Of a DNA stretch of 64,000 nt, positions 1 through 15,500 are shown in pieces. The position numbers and the translations under genes were made by a program. This DNA comes from Atriophallophorus winterbourni (lineage: Eukaryota > Platyhelminthes > Trematoda > Plagiorchiida > Microphallidae): positions 1 to 64,000 of the forward strand of contig JACCGJ010000591.1 in assembly GCA_013407085.1 (NCBI GenBank). The letters run 5' to 3'. The notes beneath the pieces are model-generated. The model ran no database searches and was not told where the DNA came from. It worked only from the letters and a program-made list of their open reading frames with translations. Position 1 is the first letter of the stretch; each line of letters begins with the position of its first letter.

Positions 1-106
1 ACGCAATTCAAAACGTTTTATGAATCCCAAATTCACATAGCATAATTAAAGTTTGTGTAAACTGAGGGCGGAAATTTAAAAGACCCGCGAATTTGAAAGT
101 GCTTAC

Positions 107-535
107 CGGATTCTGCAAAAAAGGACAATCGACTGCTGAACCATTGGAAAATTTGTCTTCATCCTTGTTTCGTTTGCATTCCGTTTCCACAAGATTCATT
201 GTATAGGTTATTACGCGATCAGAGGTTGTCTGAAAAAGTAAGGGATTGGTTCACGTAAAGCGAAATATGCTCAACTAACGAAGGCGCCTACCCACCTCAA
301 TCTCAGCATCATCTAGCTGAGTAATGGCATACAAATTCTTTTCCTCTGGAATACCGGTTTGGATTTTCCACGCTATATCCAAAGTATCTCTGAACCAACT
401 TGAGGATCGTTCTTCTTCTTCGATTAGACGTTTCGCAGAAGATTTCCATAGCTGTTGACAATTGTTCAGTTGCAAGTGTTTCGGCCCTGGATTTTTCATA
501 TTTTCTGCAATCACCGCTTGGCATAGAACTTCATC
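107..535 (-). CDS. Cystatin A exons 23-24: domain 13, last seen
   Basis: Exon 23 (296-535, 80 codons) follows acceptor tttcacacttgttgatag and starts DEVLCQAVIAE; after a second Cys comes the helix WFRDTLDIAWKIQ and KNLYAITQLDDAEIE. The intron (230-295) is 66 nt, the only one at this position longer than 37, and carries an in-frame TAG. Exon 24 (107-229) is again exactly 41 codons with a Cys pair, ending at donor gtaagc. The loop is E-TTSDR, degenerate. The PW half of this domain must lie left of position 1. Confidence 0.85.
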
Positions 536-3500
536 CTATCAACAAGTGTGAAAGTGGTCTTGAAACAACTAGAATTTTTTCGGAATTTTCAGTGATTATT
601 TGGATTCATTCCATTATTTGATTCGCAAGTTGAGAAAAAAAATGAAGATAAATTACTTTGAAAAATAATTCACTTATCAATCTCCGTGTCTAGCGAGAGG
701 TTATCTGCAATGGTTCAACCAAGATCATTGAAATGATGTACTGGTTTAAGCTGACAACTTAATAGTAATGATAGGATGCGATACAGTACCTTGATCAATG
801 ACTTTGTCTTGCTCATGCTGATTGTCAGCCTAAAGCCTTTGCGTGTCGATAAAAACAGTTTATTAGCGAATGGAGCTGCTCTCGGGAGTTAGCAATAATG
901 GCTGTATAGTCGGTACCAGCCGGTCAGGCTTGGCACATTCCTGACTCTTTGTTTGTGCACTCAACCGTTTCGGGTAAAATCTTGCCATTTCATCGCGTGC
1001 CGTAAGTAAAAATATCTTCTGTTGTTCAAAAATCCTCATTTGCATATTGGCATTTCCACACACCCACATCACACACTCGACCGATTCGTGCTGTTTGGCA
1101 CTCACCAGGTAGGGACAGTAGAATCAGGATCCGCATGCGCTGTTTTTGTCCTAATAGCGCGTTTTAGCAGCAGCGCAACAAATATCAAACAGCGTGGGAG
1201 ATAGAACACACCTTTGTTCGACGCCTCGGTGAATTTTAAAGGCTTCTGAACTGCAACCTTTAAAATGGACTGAGCCATTCAAGCCAGAGTAGAAAGAATA
1301 ACGTGCTTCAAGCATTCTTTTAAGGCACCTATTAATATTGAGTAGTTTTGAATAACCCTGTCCGGCTAGGCGGTCAAATGCATTCCTTCAACCAAAAAAA
1401 CGCGTATAATGACATACGAGGCCCCCTTTTAAAATGTTGCCACTCAGGGAGGAAGATATGTCTACGTTAGATCTTGGCCCTGTGGAGCTATATTGAGATT
1501 CGAAGTAAACTGTATGAGCTAAAACTTGTAGCCATATCTGTAAGACTTTAGCAAGCAATTTGCCTAAAACATTTAGGAGAGAAATTCCTCCGTAATTATT
1601 GCAGTCGCCTCGATTACCCATTATTCTCAAATAGCATGAGAAGGATTTATATATCTACATGAAATAATGCTGCCACGGTCAATGCTAGCAAGCATATAAA
1701 AGGCATTTAAAAAAGGTACAAAGGAGCTCATGTTCGCATCTGAAACCTACTTTCTAGCACACAGACCCATGAAACAGCTTTCAATCTTGAACTGTTCAAA
1801 GATGCTTATAGATTTCGTTCCGTTTATGGACCCAATATCTCGTATAATTTGCTTATGCGCTGCCCAGCATTTCACAATTTTGCTAGCACCAATTAAGTCT
1901 AGAATTTTGATTATTTAAACAATTTCCCGGAAGCAACTTCGCATGGTCAAGTTTGTTCAAACCTGGAACACACACAGATGAGACATGCTAAAATTTGGGA
2001 ATTTCTTTTAGCGCTAAAAAGTAAAATAAGACTTTTCGGTTGATTGACGTATTCACAGGATTTCGACAATTTATTTCAATGACAAGAAATTTGCTGGCAA
2101 AATTTTCAAGTTTTTTTACAGCGAAAATAAATATTGAATTAACCACACCGCTGCAAGTAACTGTAGTCAAAGCAATAAAAACAATTTCTGATGATTAAAC
2201 GGTTTAACAGATCGCTTACAACCAACCAGTTGAACATTAAAGACAATCCAACTAAAAATTGAGCTACAAATTTGATAGCTCGTACCTGTTTCGAGTATCC
2301 GACACAACCTTTGTCCTGGGTATTGGAATGTGTCTCATCACACCCGACCGGTTGGAGGAACATTTCCAAGGAGATATTTCTCCAATTGTCTTGTTTCTTA
2401 ACAACTGACCCGCGTACTTTACCCAGGGCATATTGAATCGGGGTGCTTGGTTTATATAGCTTGGCCAGTGCATTTAGTGCGTTTTTAAATCCGTCACTTT
2501 CTTGTTCCTCTTCGGACAATTCCCCACCATCATCAGTCCAGTGTTTAGCGTAAGTCTCGAGACAGTTTCTCAGGTGAATCGTCTCTCCGTCGGGTAACCA
2601 CGGTTGACGTTTAGCGATGACGAGACAATGCGCTCGAAGCTGGATGGTGAAGGTGTGATGTTTCAATGTGAGAGAAATTTTCGTACGTAAATTCAAGTTC
2701 AGCGCATACGAAATGCGTGAATGAATTTAACAGTTTCACATTTTCTCACTGAAACATGCCATGGCTGGTTGAAGGCATTTGACGCTCATGTAAAGAGCCA
2801 CTTAAATAAGATTTCTTATAATCTGGTGATGAGAGAATGGCAAATAAGATCTTACTTTGAAGCAACTGTTAGTCACGCTTTGGACAGCCCAGTCTGTTTA
2901 ATTGTAATAACATGAGGGATATTATTAATGGTACTAAATTTTGAACGAAACATCAGCTTTCGTACATTTTCCTTTGAGCACCACACATGTGCTTTCTGGA
3001 AATGCTCACAAATCACGTCAGGATAGTACCTGCATCTTGTAATGCTTTCATTGTAGGTCAGCATAAATGGAAGTTTCAGTTTTTCAAATGATTTTTTACA
3101 TAAAAAGCGCATTTGCATGCCTTTTCATCACACATACACCACACGACCGGATTCGTGCTGTTTGCGCTCATCAGATATGGACAGTAGGATCAGGATCCGC
3201 ATGTGCTTGAAACACTGGAAGAATGGTAAACAAGTTGAGCCTGTGTGCTACTCTTGGATAAGGTTGGTACGACCAAAATGTCCAATCACATGAGCACACA
3301 TTTATGTAGACAGGGTTTGAACCTTTGACGATGAATAAAAACTCATTTGCATGCATTTCCTGATCCTAAAGTCCCTATCCTGATCCTAATGTCCCTACCT
3401 GATGCGTGAGAACAGCATGAAACCGGTAGTGAGATGTGAGTGTTATGGAAATGCATGCAAATGAGCTTTTTATTGACGGTCATGGGTTCAAACCCTGTAT

Positions 3501-6500
3501 ACAGGATTGTGGGTTCATGTGATTGAAGAGGTTGGTCGTAGCAACCTTATCCAACGTGATTTTTTTTGCATACTTTCACAATTCACCCGAGAGAAAGCTT
3601 CGCTCAAAATTCGAAAATTTTACAAAATTTTTGGATTCATTTGGTTGTTATTCGTTTACAACTAAAAAGCTTCGGTGTTGACTACCATGGAAATAAAAAA
3701 TACGGGTGGTGAGAATGATGACCTAAACATAGCGTGACTTCAAAACCAGTGCCAGAAAGAGTAAAACAAACCATGGGGTTTAAATCAGAATCATGGAAAG
3801 ATTCGTGGTTAACCTGCGTAGCGTTTAAAAATGAACAGGGTATTGCATTGCGAGAAATATGAGTAACGCAAAAGCAGAAACTTGCCAACGTGGCTGGATC
3901 ACAATTTTGGCTTGTTGATCCAATGATATTTTTAAGAGAAAAATGCTTAAAATGGCATATAATGGAGAAGTAATTCCACGGTTCATATAGATCGATTGAT
4001 TGAATCAACCACAGCAATATAACCAGAAATATTTTAACCGAAAGCTTGTTCTGTCCGAGGTATCGTTATCACGATGCGCTCAAATACGCCTACGCACCAA
4101 GGTGAAGGACATTAAGCAGCTCTTTAGAACATGTTCAAACCAGCAGAGGTCACGGCCGACCGACCGACCGACACGATCAGCACAAAGCGTTTCACTACAG
4201 GGTAATTTTTACGTTTTAAAATCATTCCGTATTCAGACCAGACAGTGTTGAGTAAAGAAATATGACTCCTTTAACAATCAATACATTGAGTAAATATAGC
4301 TATTTGTCATGTTCATTAATGAGCTCAAGCCCACAAGTTTTTATTATGAGGTAAAAAATTTAAAGTGAATTTTGGGCAAAGAAACAAAAAAGAACTATTC
4401 AAAAGCTTAGTGCAAGGAAAATATTAATCCTTGGATGAATATAATCCGGTTTTAGTGAAAAAATGACAGCAATTATGAACCGGAAAAGTAAAACTTGATA
4501 CATATCATTATCCTGTGTAAACTGGGTATAGCTTCGTTGGCTATACAGATTTGCACAATAATACTAGGACTGTCTGATTGACGAATATTTGTGCCATTTC
4601 CATAAGATTATTAGTTTGTACGTATGCAGCATTTGACAAGTATCATTATTCGTGCCTCCTTATGATAGAAACTCCGCCAAGGACGGTCCCAAGCCCGTCT
4701 GAGAAAGGAGGAGGGTTGGGCTTAGGGCTAGCAACCCTATCCCGTAAAGCCTACATTGCTACGGAAACGATGACAACAGATCCGTGGTTCGGTCATGTCT
4801 GCAGGATGGATCCCAGTTCGCATACGAAGGTAGCCATGCACTGGCATCCGCAAGGTAAACGAAAAAAGGGACGGCCCGGGAAAACTTGGCGCAGAACGTT
4901 GGAACGCGAACTACATGCACAAGGATTCACGGTGCAGACGGCAACGGAAGCAGCGACAGACCGGAACCACTGGCGTGAAGTTGTCTTCGCCTCATGTGCC
5001 ACCCGGCACGGAGAGGACTGACTGACTGACTGACCTTATGATAGAAGTGACTCGCAAACGTCCTGTAAAACTAGCGTGAAAATGTGTAGAACAAACTGGC
5101 CAGATACAAGAAGAGTATCTCCGTCTATAATGTTCCGTGTTCGAACTATTAAGGGTGATATGCCGAACAAACTAGTTGAAGATTCTAAACGGAGTTGTTT
5201 GAAAAGAAGTCGCTCGTTTGACTGCATTTGGATCAACAAAGATTGGTTTAATCGGAGGTATCGCCAAAATTACCACGTTAACAGTTCATAAAGGCTTCCT
5301 ATTGGATGTCAGTTAAATCAGCCAGCACATGTTTTAACAATCATGGACCAAGGAGTAGTCATTGACTACGATAGTTAACTAAGATGATGGTAAAATGAAA
5401 TAATCCCAACGGCAATTCGCTTCGAAAAATCTCTCATTAAAATGCCATCTAGCTTTTCTACTAACCATACTCGTGATATAGTTTCGGTGCGGGAAACAAC
5501 AATAAAACAGTAAGTGCAAATTGTAAACAGACTTTAAGGTTGACAAGACATGAACTTGTAAGGCACGGTTGAATATGATTGACAAGACCGAACTGTTCAA
5601 ACACATGTACACATGTGGATGGGGTGAAACTTAGAGGCTTGAAACAAAAATCACTACTTGCATTTATCCACGGTTTCAAGTCCTGGGTTCCTAATAATAT
5701 TGTCTCTACTTGATGCGCAAACAGCACGAAACCAGTCATGGTGCGTGATGGAAATGCAAATACAGACACGTAAAATGAATGTGTTGTGATAAATCAATCT
5801 TCAAAATTCACTTTGGATTGATCCGCGTTGCAGGTTTTCTCACCGTCCTTTCCCAAACAGTCACGGGGTTTCATGACCAGCTCGAACGTAATTTTCGTCC
5901 CGTAATCGGTCTGCGGATGAGTACACGTTGTGCAATACGAAACCTACCATGAATTTTGGGTTGTTTACTTCAGTGGGTTCGTAAACAAATTTCTTAGCCA
6001 ATTCATCGTTGAACAAACGCATGGCTTTGATTTTGAACTGCTGTAGCAGGTTGTATAAATCTGCCTGCGTTGGTGTTTTCGGTGGTGGGTGGATTTTCAT
6101 GCAATCTTTCAAGTTGTATTCGTTAGCGTTGGCCCACGGTCGATGCCAAAAACTAGCTTTGCAACTGTAGAAATACTGTGACAAGGAGACGCAAATGAAT
6201 TAGGCCATGCAAATAATGTTTTTCTTATTTCTTATCTCATCAACTAAAAATCCATGACTAAATTAGCTGAGTAGTGACGACAGAAAGCTGAGCAATTGGT
6301 AGTGGATGATACCTAGCAGATAAAATAAATGCTAAGTAAGAATATTATTATTATTAAACAAAGTTTGCTTTTTTAAAGGGAGAAATGGAATTCCCTAAAG
6401 TCTGTTTCGAACCCTTGCGAATCACGAATCACACTGGAATTTATCCAAGATACGTAAGGTTCTTATTGCTATTATTCAAGGTCGGTCGGGGCAGCCGAAG

Positions 6501-9500
6501 ATGGCATTAGATCGTTCGACAAATCAGATCGAAGTGAAAACCAGCAAAGTCACGTTGAAGACAGTGTTGTACTGAGGAGAATAGCCAACCCAATGGGGTT
6601 CTGATTGTGATTTGGGATACGTCGGTGAACGTGACAAACGTTGGAAAGGGTTGGACTTCAGGGTGTATTTGGGACACAATCGAGAAGTGGTTGCGAAACG
6701 CGGGGGGGGTGATAAATGCTTCACAGAGTGTCTTGGATGTTTGTGTGAGTAACAAAATAAACGTTATGACAGAAAACGTGATTTGACTTCAATTTTTTCT
6801 ACGTCACGGATGAATGGATTAGGTTTTGACCCTTTCCCTATCTGGGTAACTATAAAAATAATAATTTAATTGTAATTCTTCGCAATACATAGTATCTAGC
6901 GTAGCGAATTTGATTTCTCAATCTCTGAAGCCCAAAAACATCCTTTATACCGGAATTAACAATTATTTATTTTATCTGGAGAATACGAGTCCTGAAATCT
7001 GTAGAATACTTCTTAGGAGAAAGATGGCAGTGACTGTTAGGTTGTAATGTTTATTTTTTCAATCATCATTAAAATAAGGATGTTTTAGATAGTGGATTTG
7101 ATTCTGATCAAGTAAACGTGAATAACTGGAAAAAATACTACTTGGAACGTTGTCAGCGACAAAATATTTCGTGCTGTAAAATAATTAATAGTGTTCTTGT
7201 ATGGGCGCATATTTAGCTAAACAAATGCAATCGCAGAGAACTATTTGTCAAAGTACAAAAATTTATGTCTCCTTGTAAGGTTAAAACAATACATAGAAAT
7301 TGGGTTAAAAACTTACATCCTTGTTACATTTTTGTGCCCCATTGTTGCAATCGTCGTCTTCCGATATTTTGGGCTTCACGTACAACTCAAAGGTCAGCTT
7401 CTTTCCAGGCAACTTGTGCTCCACAATGTTATCGATCATTGGATCTGTGAGTGGTTCGGTGACGTTATTCTGTTCCCTCAGTATTTCCAAATACTTTGGC
7501 AAAATGTGTTTCACACATTCTTCATGGTCGATTGGTGTCTCAATCGACGTTGGAGAAATCACAGTTGAACGGATGGGCAACCAGGAACAGGATTTAATGT
7601 CTATATACTTACGGTGCTCGCTCCAACCTTGCTTCCATATTCGTACTTTACAGTTCAGGAGAAACTACAATGTAAACGAAAGTTTCAACCGTGAGATTTA
7701 ACTAAGAACGCTGTGGTGTGTTATATATGATGAATTAACTGAAGACGAACTTTCTTAGAATTCATAACTCAGAAAGTTTTATGGTAGAAAAAGCAGTAAG
7801 CTTAACAATAATCATAGGATGACGAGATGCATAAGGTACAATTATAAAATCTCGCAAAAATCAATAGGGACAGTCACATGCTGCCTGTTTCGATATAAAC
7901 TCATCGAGTTTAGAAGCGAAAACCGCAAAAGATTCCGAGAGTGTAATTTCTTCAGGCAAAATGCTCCAAGTGCAGCAAATTCTTATCGAAGAAAAAATTA
8001 CGCCGAATATCCAATCGGGAATGCGGAAGGCCTAAAGTCTTTGAATGTTTTCGTGTTCGAGTAAGGCCATTGGGCTTTAGCAAGTATTTAATGGGGTGGT
8101 TTTCAGTATGCAGGATTTTGAATGCCAACTGGAGGTCACTCCGTATACGTCTTCGGGCAACATCATGTAGATTTAGTTTTTGACTTTTTTCTTTAAAAGG
8201 GAAATTTCTGTAACTGGAGACCAACTTTTTCGCACGATGATAAATCCTACCAAATTGTTCGATAACCTTCCTAAGCAATGTGTCCAGGCTCCCAGAGGAG
8301 AATCAATAAACTGGACGTACATACGTTTAATTACCGGAGTAAGGTTTCGGGTGTGAAAATCTGGAATTGCTTTCAGAAGACTCAGATACGAAAGGTTTTT
8401 ATGAAACTGGCTGACAATGATGTCCAGCCTAAGGTTAATCTACACCCAGTACCGATATTTTTTCGGCGGTGGGTCAAGACCAGATCTGGCGTGCCAAACG
8501 GATACGGAGTGGTGAGAGATTCTCAAGCCGCAACATTTTACATTTCGCAGCGTTAATGGTAATTCATTGTCTGGGACCGACCAAATAAGGTGCACAGATC
8601 CCGTTGTAATGCCATACAGTCATTAACAGACCTACAATGTGTCCATATTTTAATATCATCGGCAAAACAGTATCAAGTTACATCTAAAATCTTCTACTAT
8701 ATCGTTCATATACACCAAGAATATAAGAATTCCAAGCACCGAGCCTTGCGGAACTCCACCTGTGACATCTATTTTTCTAGAGGTGTTGCCAACGCGAACT
8801 TGGACGTGTCTATCAGAATCTTACAGAATCGCTTCATGTGGAGAAATTCTGTAAATTAGATAACCTGCCTTCATCACTTGATACTAGAATGTATTCGATA
8901 TATAGAAGAGTGAATACAACAAACCTTTTCAAACTGATTTTTTATTAAACAACACAAAGATGTTAAATTTTGAGTAGATATTTACACGCTTCAAATATCA
9001 AGTTGCCAACATAGAGGTGAAATTTTGTAAGGAGTCACCTATCCGAAAGGAAACAGTAATGCACGATTCAATGTTAATATATAATTTACCGGTGGTATAC
9101 AATTATAACCTTGTTAACCATTTATCCACTGTTTCAAGGCACACGGAAACTTATCTTACTGTCTCCACTTGATGGGTGTAAACAGCCGGAAATCGGTTGT
9201 GGTGTGTGAGTGATGGAGATGTAAGCACAACAATATCTTGGTCGATCATAAGCGCCTTGATTTCTAACAAGAATCCCTTTGTGTTTCTGTATTTGGTTCT
9301 TTGTATGAACCATATTTAACAGTGGTATACAAGTATACCTTTGTTAATTTATTTAGTTTTCAAAACACTCAACCGTCGCATAGTTAAAAAGTGCTTACAC
9401 CCATTGTCTAAATCTAAATAACCATAAATCGCTTATCTGGGCTCAAATTTAAAAGAATGTCCTCTATCCTCCGTCTCATTCAAAATCCATATGCTCAAAT

Positions 9501-12500
9501 TACATTATTGTTGGTTCAAAGCAGGTTAATCCACCGAGGCTCATTGGGTATAACAAAATGAACATCTCAAACCTCGATTAATTAATGATCAGATGTAAGC
9601 CTCGGGTAAATATTGATCACAAATTTTATTGATGAGAGGGTTACCTAGGTGATATCAATGTGTGTAAAAATGAAAGTCCTCAATTGTATGAAACTTGATA
9701 TATGGAAAACGGTATGGCTAACCTTTTCTTTCTCGGCACTGCATGTCTTTGATGAAGTATTGTCTTTGACCTCTCGGCATTCCGAGGAAACGGCATGCAG
9801 ATTGAACATATAGAGCTTTCCAGCGAGGTACTAGAATTGGCGTAAAATGGAAATAGAACTTACTCCAATTTTGGGATTTTCCAAACCAAGAAATGTGATC
9901 CAGTTGTTGCTGTATGTGTTATTATTCAAAAGCGTTATTGTTTTGTCCACTAAGTTTCGAAATTTCGGTTCCTCAATCTTTTTCGAACTCATTTGTCTCA
10001 AAGGTTGTGCAACTCCAGACGTGATTTTATTACAGTTTTCCAAGATAATCTTTTCCATCTCATACTCCTTGTTAGATAAGAAAACGTTGCATTTGCACTT
10101 GATGACATCCAGCTAGAATGTAAAATTTCGAATCGAAAACAATTTAGTGTGGTATGGTGTTGCTAAATAAATAAATGATAATGATAGCAGTCCTTTGTCA
10201 ATATTTCACTAGTTACAACTGAAATAGTTCTAGTCAAAACAGATGAAACTTGAAATTGGTGACCTTTAATGTTAAATTTACTCGAAAACGTATACTGATC
10301 GAATAAAAATTAAGCAATCTTCTATGGGTACCAAAATGAGTGTTTTTTTATGTTTTCGCGGTAAGTCAAGTTTGAATAACATTTATGAGGACAATTCTTC
10401 CTGAATACAAATCATTAATGCAAAGTTTGGAATTCTTTATCGACTAAGCTTTGTTGAAAAACAAGCATCGTTACACTGTAATAATCGAAATTCGGTATTA
10501 TTGTAAAGGTGCCATCCTTCGTACACAGAAAACAAAGATATGTAAAATCGGTAAAACATCTTTCGCTAACCCGGTTCTTTTTTGGTGTACAACAATGACC
10601 TTCCGAAGCTACTCCCAGTTAAGATTGAACTTTTTCGAATGATGATAAAATTTGGGTGCGAATCAAGTCAAGGGTGGACTGTTTATGTTTACAGAGCGAT
10701 TTGGATACATTGAACAGTTGGTCAGAGAGAAACTAGCTTCTATTTAAATTCAAAAAGTGCGAAATGTTGCAGATAGTTAAAGATTTCCCATTCTCCTACC
10801 AACTTGGATCCCAGAAACTGGAATGGAGAACAGAAGTAAAGGATTTCGGCTTTTTGATTAGTGAAATCTGAATAACAGTATGCGATGCGAAGTCGTGTAC
10901 AACCGAGCTCGCCGCATGCTAGGCAAGCTCCGATGTATTACCGATAAGTACGTATATTAACCCAGTGATGTAATACTCATGTGCAAGCTTGGACACCATG
11001 GCTACAAAAGAACATCACGGAGCAACTAAAATGGCGGGCTATTTTCGCGACCTCTCATATGAGGATCGACTGGTGTATTTCAATTTAGATACATTGGCTC
11101 GCAGCCGGGTTCGATTGGATTCAATCTCCACCAATAAAATACTGAACTGAAAGATTCATCCTCTGGGGGCACTTATTTCACCTCCAGTCAAGCCAAACCA
11201 CACGCACTCACACATTGGCATTTGATATTCTACATTCACACCGAAACTGCTGTCGGTTCTTCTATTCGGTGCGCGTTTGTTTGTTATGAAACTCCCTACC
11301 GTTAGACGTTGTACGATCATCTAGTGAAATGAATTTCAGGAACAAACTGGATATATTTATGCTTAGTAATTCCACCCTACATCCCGCTTAGTAACTTCAC
11401 ACGATATCTATCCTAACGAATATTTTGCGTCATTACCATACGATACATGACATTTTTTGTAACTCCAAATCTGTCAGTCTTGCCAGTGCCTGATTTTTGT
11501 ATATATTTTTTGTCCTTATACGAATATCCTATAGTGTTGCAGGGCTACAAGCTTTTTATACCATAAATTCTTGAATCTTGAACCCATCGTGAAATCGATA
11601 GTGATTATTCTAATAGTTTCACTACGTATGACTTCACAGGTTCTCATAAGAATGGAGGTGCGAGATTATGCATAATTATATCGGAACCCAGTTTTAGTAA
11701 TCATAATATTTCAGCTCACTTAATTAAAACGATTGATAAAAATATTGCAATACATGTTGTAGAATATTTAAGCACGCAACTTTTTAGCGTGTCAAATGCT
11801 AGGCAACTTTTTCATGGTCAAATTCAGGATTATTGATTCAAGAATTTATGGCGATGAAAAGCAAATAGCATCTCAATTATCATAGCGTAGTAAATATTCG
11901 TTCACTTTGTAAATAGTTTGTTCAATAACATCCAAAAACCGGGAATAACGTCTATCATTAGATACGAGCATTCAGTCAGAAGTCAAAGCGAAACTAAAGC
12001 ACCATCAAAGTAAAAAGAAGTCATATAGACCGAATGATTGGGAGGCTGATGATATTTTCCACCATTTCAAAACAAAACACTACGCATTTCTCAACCCGTT
12101 TGTTTTAATACCAAATTGTTCGATAAGTAAACCTGCATGCATATAGAACGATTTTTAAATGTCCCAGTTTGTAAATATACCGATTTTATTTACTTATATC
12201 ATAGCATTGAAACTAAATCTGTAAATTATTTCATTCATCATTGGTTTCGTGTCAAATTCGAGACATGAAGTCATCTTTTAAGTACACTCACCGATTGGGA
12301 CTTGTTTGTGCATAATTCATCCATTCCGCTTCCAAGAAGCGGCATTTCCCCCCACTTGGCGCAATTCGTCGTCCGCAAGTATACGTCAAATTGATAATTA
12401 ATTTTCCCGCTTTCTTTCTGGCACAATTCGATTGTAAAGCGGAAGTGCTTACCTTGTTGCTTATATGGTCAACTTGGTGAATAGTATAAAGATTCGCTTC

Positions 12501-15500
12501 GTGCCAGTAGGAGTTAAATACAAGCGCTACGCCGTGTTCAATATCCGCAAAGGTTGACGTATGATGTAACTCGCTTCTGCCTGGTTGAATTGGAGAAACA
12601 GATTGCGACTCATCTTGCACGCATTTGCCGACATCAATTTGTTTAACATCATCGCCTTGTCCACGTGTGATTGTTATTTGGCACAGCTTTACAGACTAAA
12701 AATGGTTAATCAGGTTAGTGTTTTAAAGATTTTAATTAGATCGGGATTATTATTTAAAAGTGTCAATTAAAATTGAACATATTTGGTCCTATTTCATCGG
12801 ATATTTATAGTTATTTTACACATTTTTGGTTTATATAGTAGGAACTGTCTCCATTCAATGTGGCTTTTGTTGATATTGTATTTAAATGATGTTGAAGTAC
12901 ACTCGGAGTTCTCGCAGCCATATTCTCTTAAGGCCACAATTGGTATTCACCAGAGTGCTATAAAACCGTGGCGATTATATTTTTATATCCGTGAATGAGA
13001 TTAGAAAATTCACAGCAAAAGTGGGAACATCCATTCTGTGAACTCGAAAACCTGTCTTATATAAAAAGCATCCAACTTGCAAAGCCATTGAGCGAAGTAG
13101 ACTGATACTTTGCGGAAAACTGCCAATGATACTTGATCACGTCGTCATGTGGCAGTAAGAAATCACAAGCTAGTGCAAAATTTTAAATCTTCCAAAATGT
13201 TTCGAACTAATTGACTGTTTGTTTTACAATTCCAAGTGATATAACATTCCAATAACTTCAAATCGGCTAGCACCTTGACGCAAGAATGTGAAAATGTGCT
13301 ACTCGATTGGACTCTGATCAAGTTGATCACTGCAAGTAGTTGAAAGCATTTTGTAAAAGCATTCGGATTGATGTGATACTAACATACATAATTTATATAC
13401 TCCAAACCACCTGCTAAATGTTTAATCCAATTATCGTCATTCACGAAGTACACGAGGCCACCTAGATATCTTGCAAACTTATCATTCTCATCTTGATTGC
13501 CGCCGATACTTTTATTCGCTACCTGTCTATTTTCTTTCGAATGCGCTCACCGAAACTGTCGTTGTCGTTCTCGTTGGGGAATCATTCATTCAGAATTTGG
13601 ACACATTAGTTGCAAAACGATTTGAATAAAACTGCGTATTCAAATATGGTGAATACTTAAATCGATTAGACGTGACATTACCTAAAATTACTAACGTTAT
13701 CTATGTTTAGAGAAGTATAACAGGTATGATTATTACAATCTTTCATGGCATGATTTCTAAATAATAAAAAACTGAAATCAAAAATTGAATGCGAAATTTG
13801 TTCTAACTGGGATGAGGTTTAATGGTAGGTGATGAATTTCGAAAATGCTACACCACTAACCTCGACCGCTGTATTTATTCACACAGACAAGGAACGCATT
13901 TAATTTCTAATTCTTCATATATAGGCAAACCCGCCACACGAAAATGTTTGTTTTTTCGTTTAAGTGGAATTCGGAGGGCTGGACAACTGAAAAACTTTGA
14001 CACGCCTCAACAATTTACCGGATCGAATCAGGTATTCCATTGGGTGAAATGATTTCGTTAAATTCTCAGGAGTGCATTTCCATTTGATGTTGATAGCTTT
14101 GTGTCCATTATCGGAAGCGTGTAGTATGTTTGGATGTTTGGATAATGACGGCAAAGAAATTGCCTAATTATATTTTACGTGGGTTTATCCTAGTTTTCAC
14201 AGCCGATACACATTTTTATACACACAATGAGTGGACAGATTTTGTCAAGTACGAAAACAAAGATATCTTTATCTCTATAATAAAATATTGAATAGTCAAT
14301 AGCACGATCATCTTCGCAGCAACCTTAAAACGACATTTAAATACTCTTCATGTTACTTAATTCATCACAGTAATGAAAACCACAAAATTAAACCCATAAA
14401 ATAAGATCTAATGAATGTATAAATGTTTCTGAGGCCAATCGGAAAATTAAGTCAGTAAAATTTAAATTTGCAGCTCACCGTAGTTAGTTCAGTGAAATGT
14501 GAGAAAGTGTTAGGTATAAACTAGCGCACTATTTCTTAAGAGTTCAAACAAAGTAATATTACAAGAATAATACAAGAGTAGATAATTAATGGAGCGATTT
14601 AAGGAAATCGATTAGAAAAGAAGCTCATTACACCAATGTTGATAGCACAGCCCGTGGTTCGCCGCAAACAGCTTCATGTTAGTTAACTGCTCGGTGTATA
14701 ATCTTTTTTCTAGTTCTCCAATGAACACGAGTAATGCTTGCATTACCAACAAGCACTTACCAAAGAGGTGGAAGAATCACATAACAAATGTTCTCCGTAT
14801 CGATAAAACATTTCGTTGACTTTCGTGTCGCATTTTGTTTCTTGTAAATATACGAATGCGCTGAGTTTCCTGGGATCATCTTCCTAAAAATAACTTCAAC
14901 CAATAAAACAACGCGAACCTGTTTCGTGGCATTTTTGAAACCCAAGAACCGGTGGAACATTTTGTGCGGAAACTGTTTATTGTACAACGTTGTAATATGC
15001 TCCAGAATTCGTTGCATTTTCAGAGATTGAAGCTCATCTGCATCCATGGGTGCGGCATTCCCAGGTTCAATTGCATTCGATGGTTTCAACACACATGCAA
15101 ATGCATAAGATTTGTAAACACGCGAGGCTTTAGATTCGTTAGTCGTTATCACTTTGCATTTAAAGTTCTGGGATAAAAATAAATAAATAAAATATTAATC
15201 GTATTATATATTTTCAGATTTAAATTCGCTGATTCATCGGCTTACTCATCCTAATTCAATGTCTTATTGCATTGATAAAATATACAAAAACGTGTACCCC
15301 AGTTGAAAATATTCATTTGAATCAGGATCTAAGATCTATGGAATAAAAGGCAAATGGCTGCACAACACCATAGGATATACGCAGAAAATTTGAATAAATC
15401 GTATTTTCATGCTTTGATCCATGCGGTTCAAAGGATAAGTAAAAATCAGCTGCAGCTCAAAGACCGGTGAATTAACATTGTTTCATGTGACAATGCGAAA

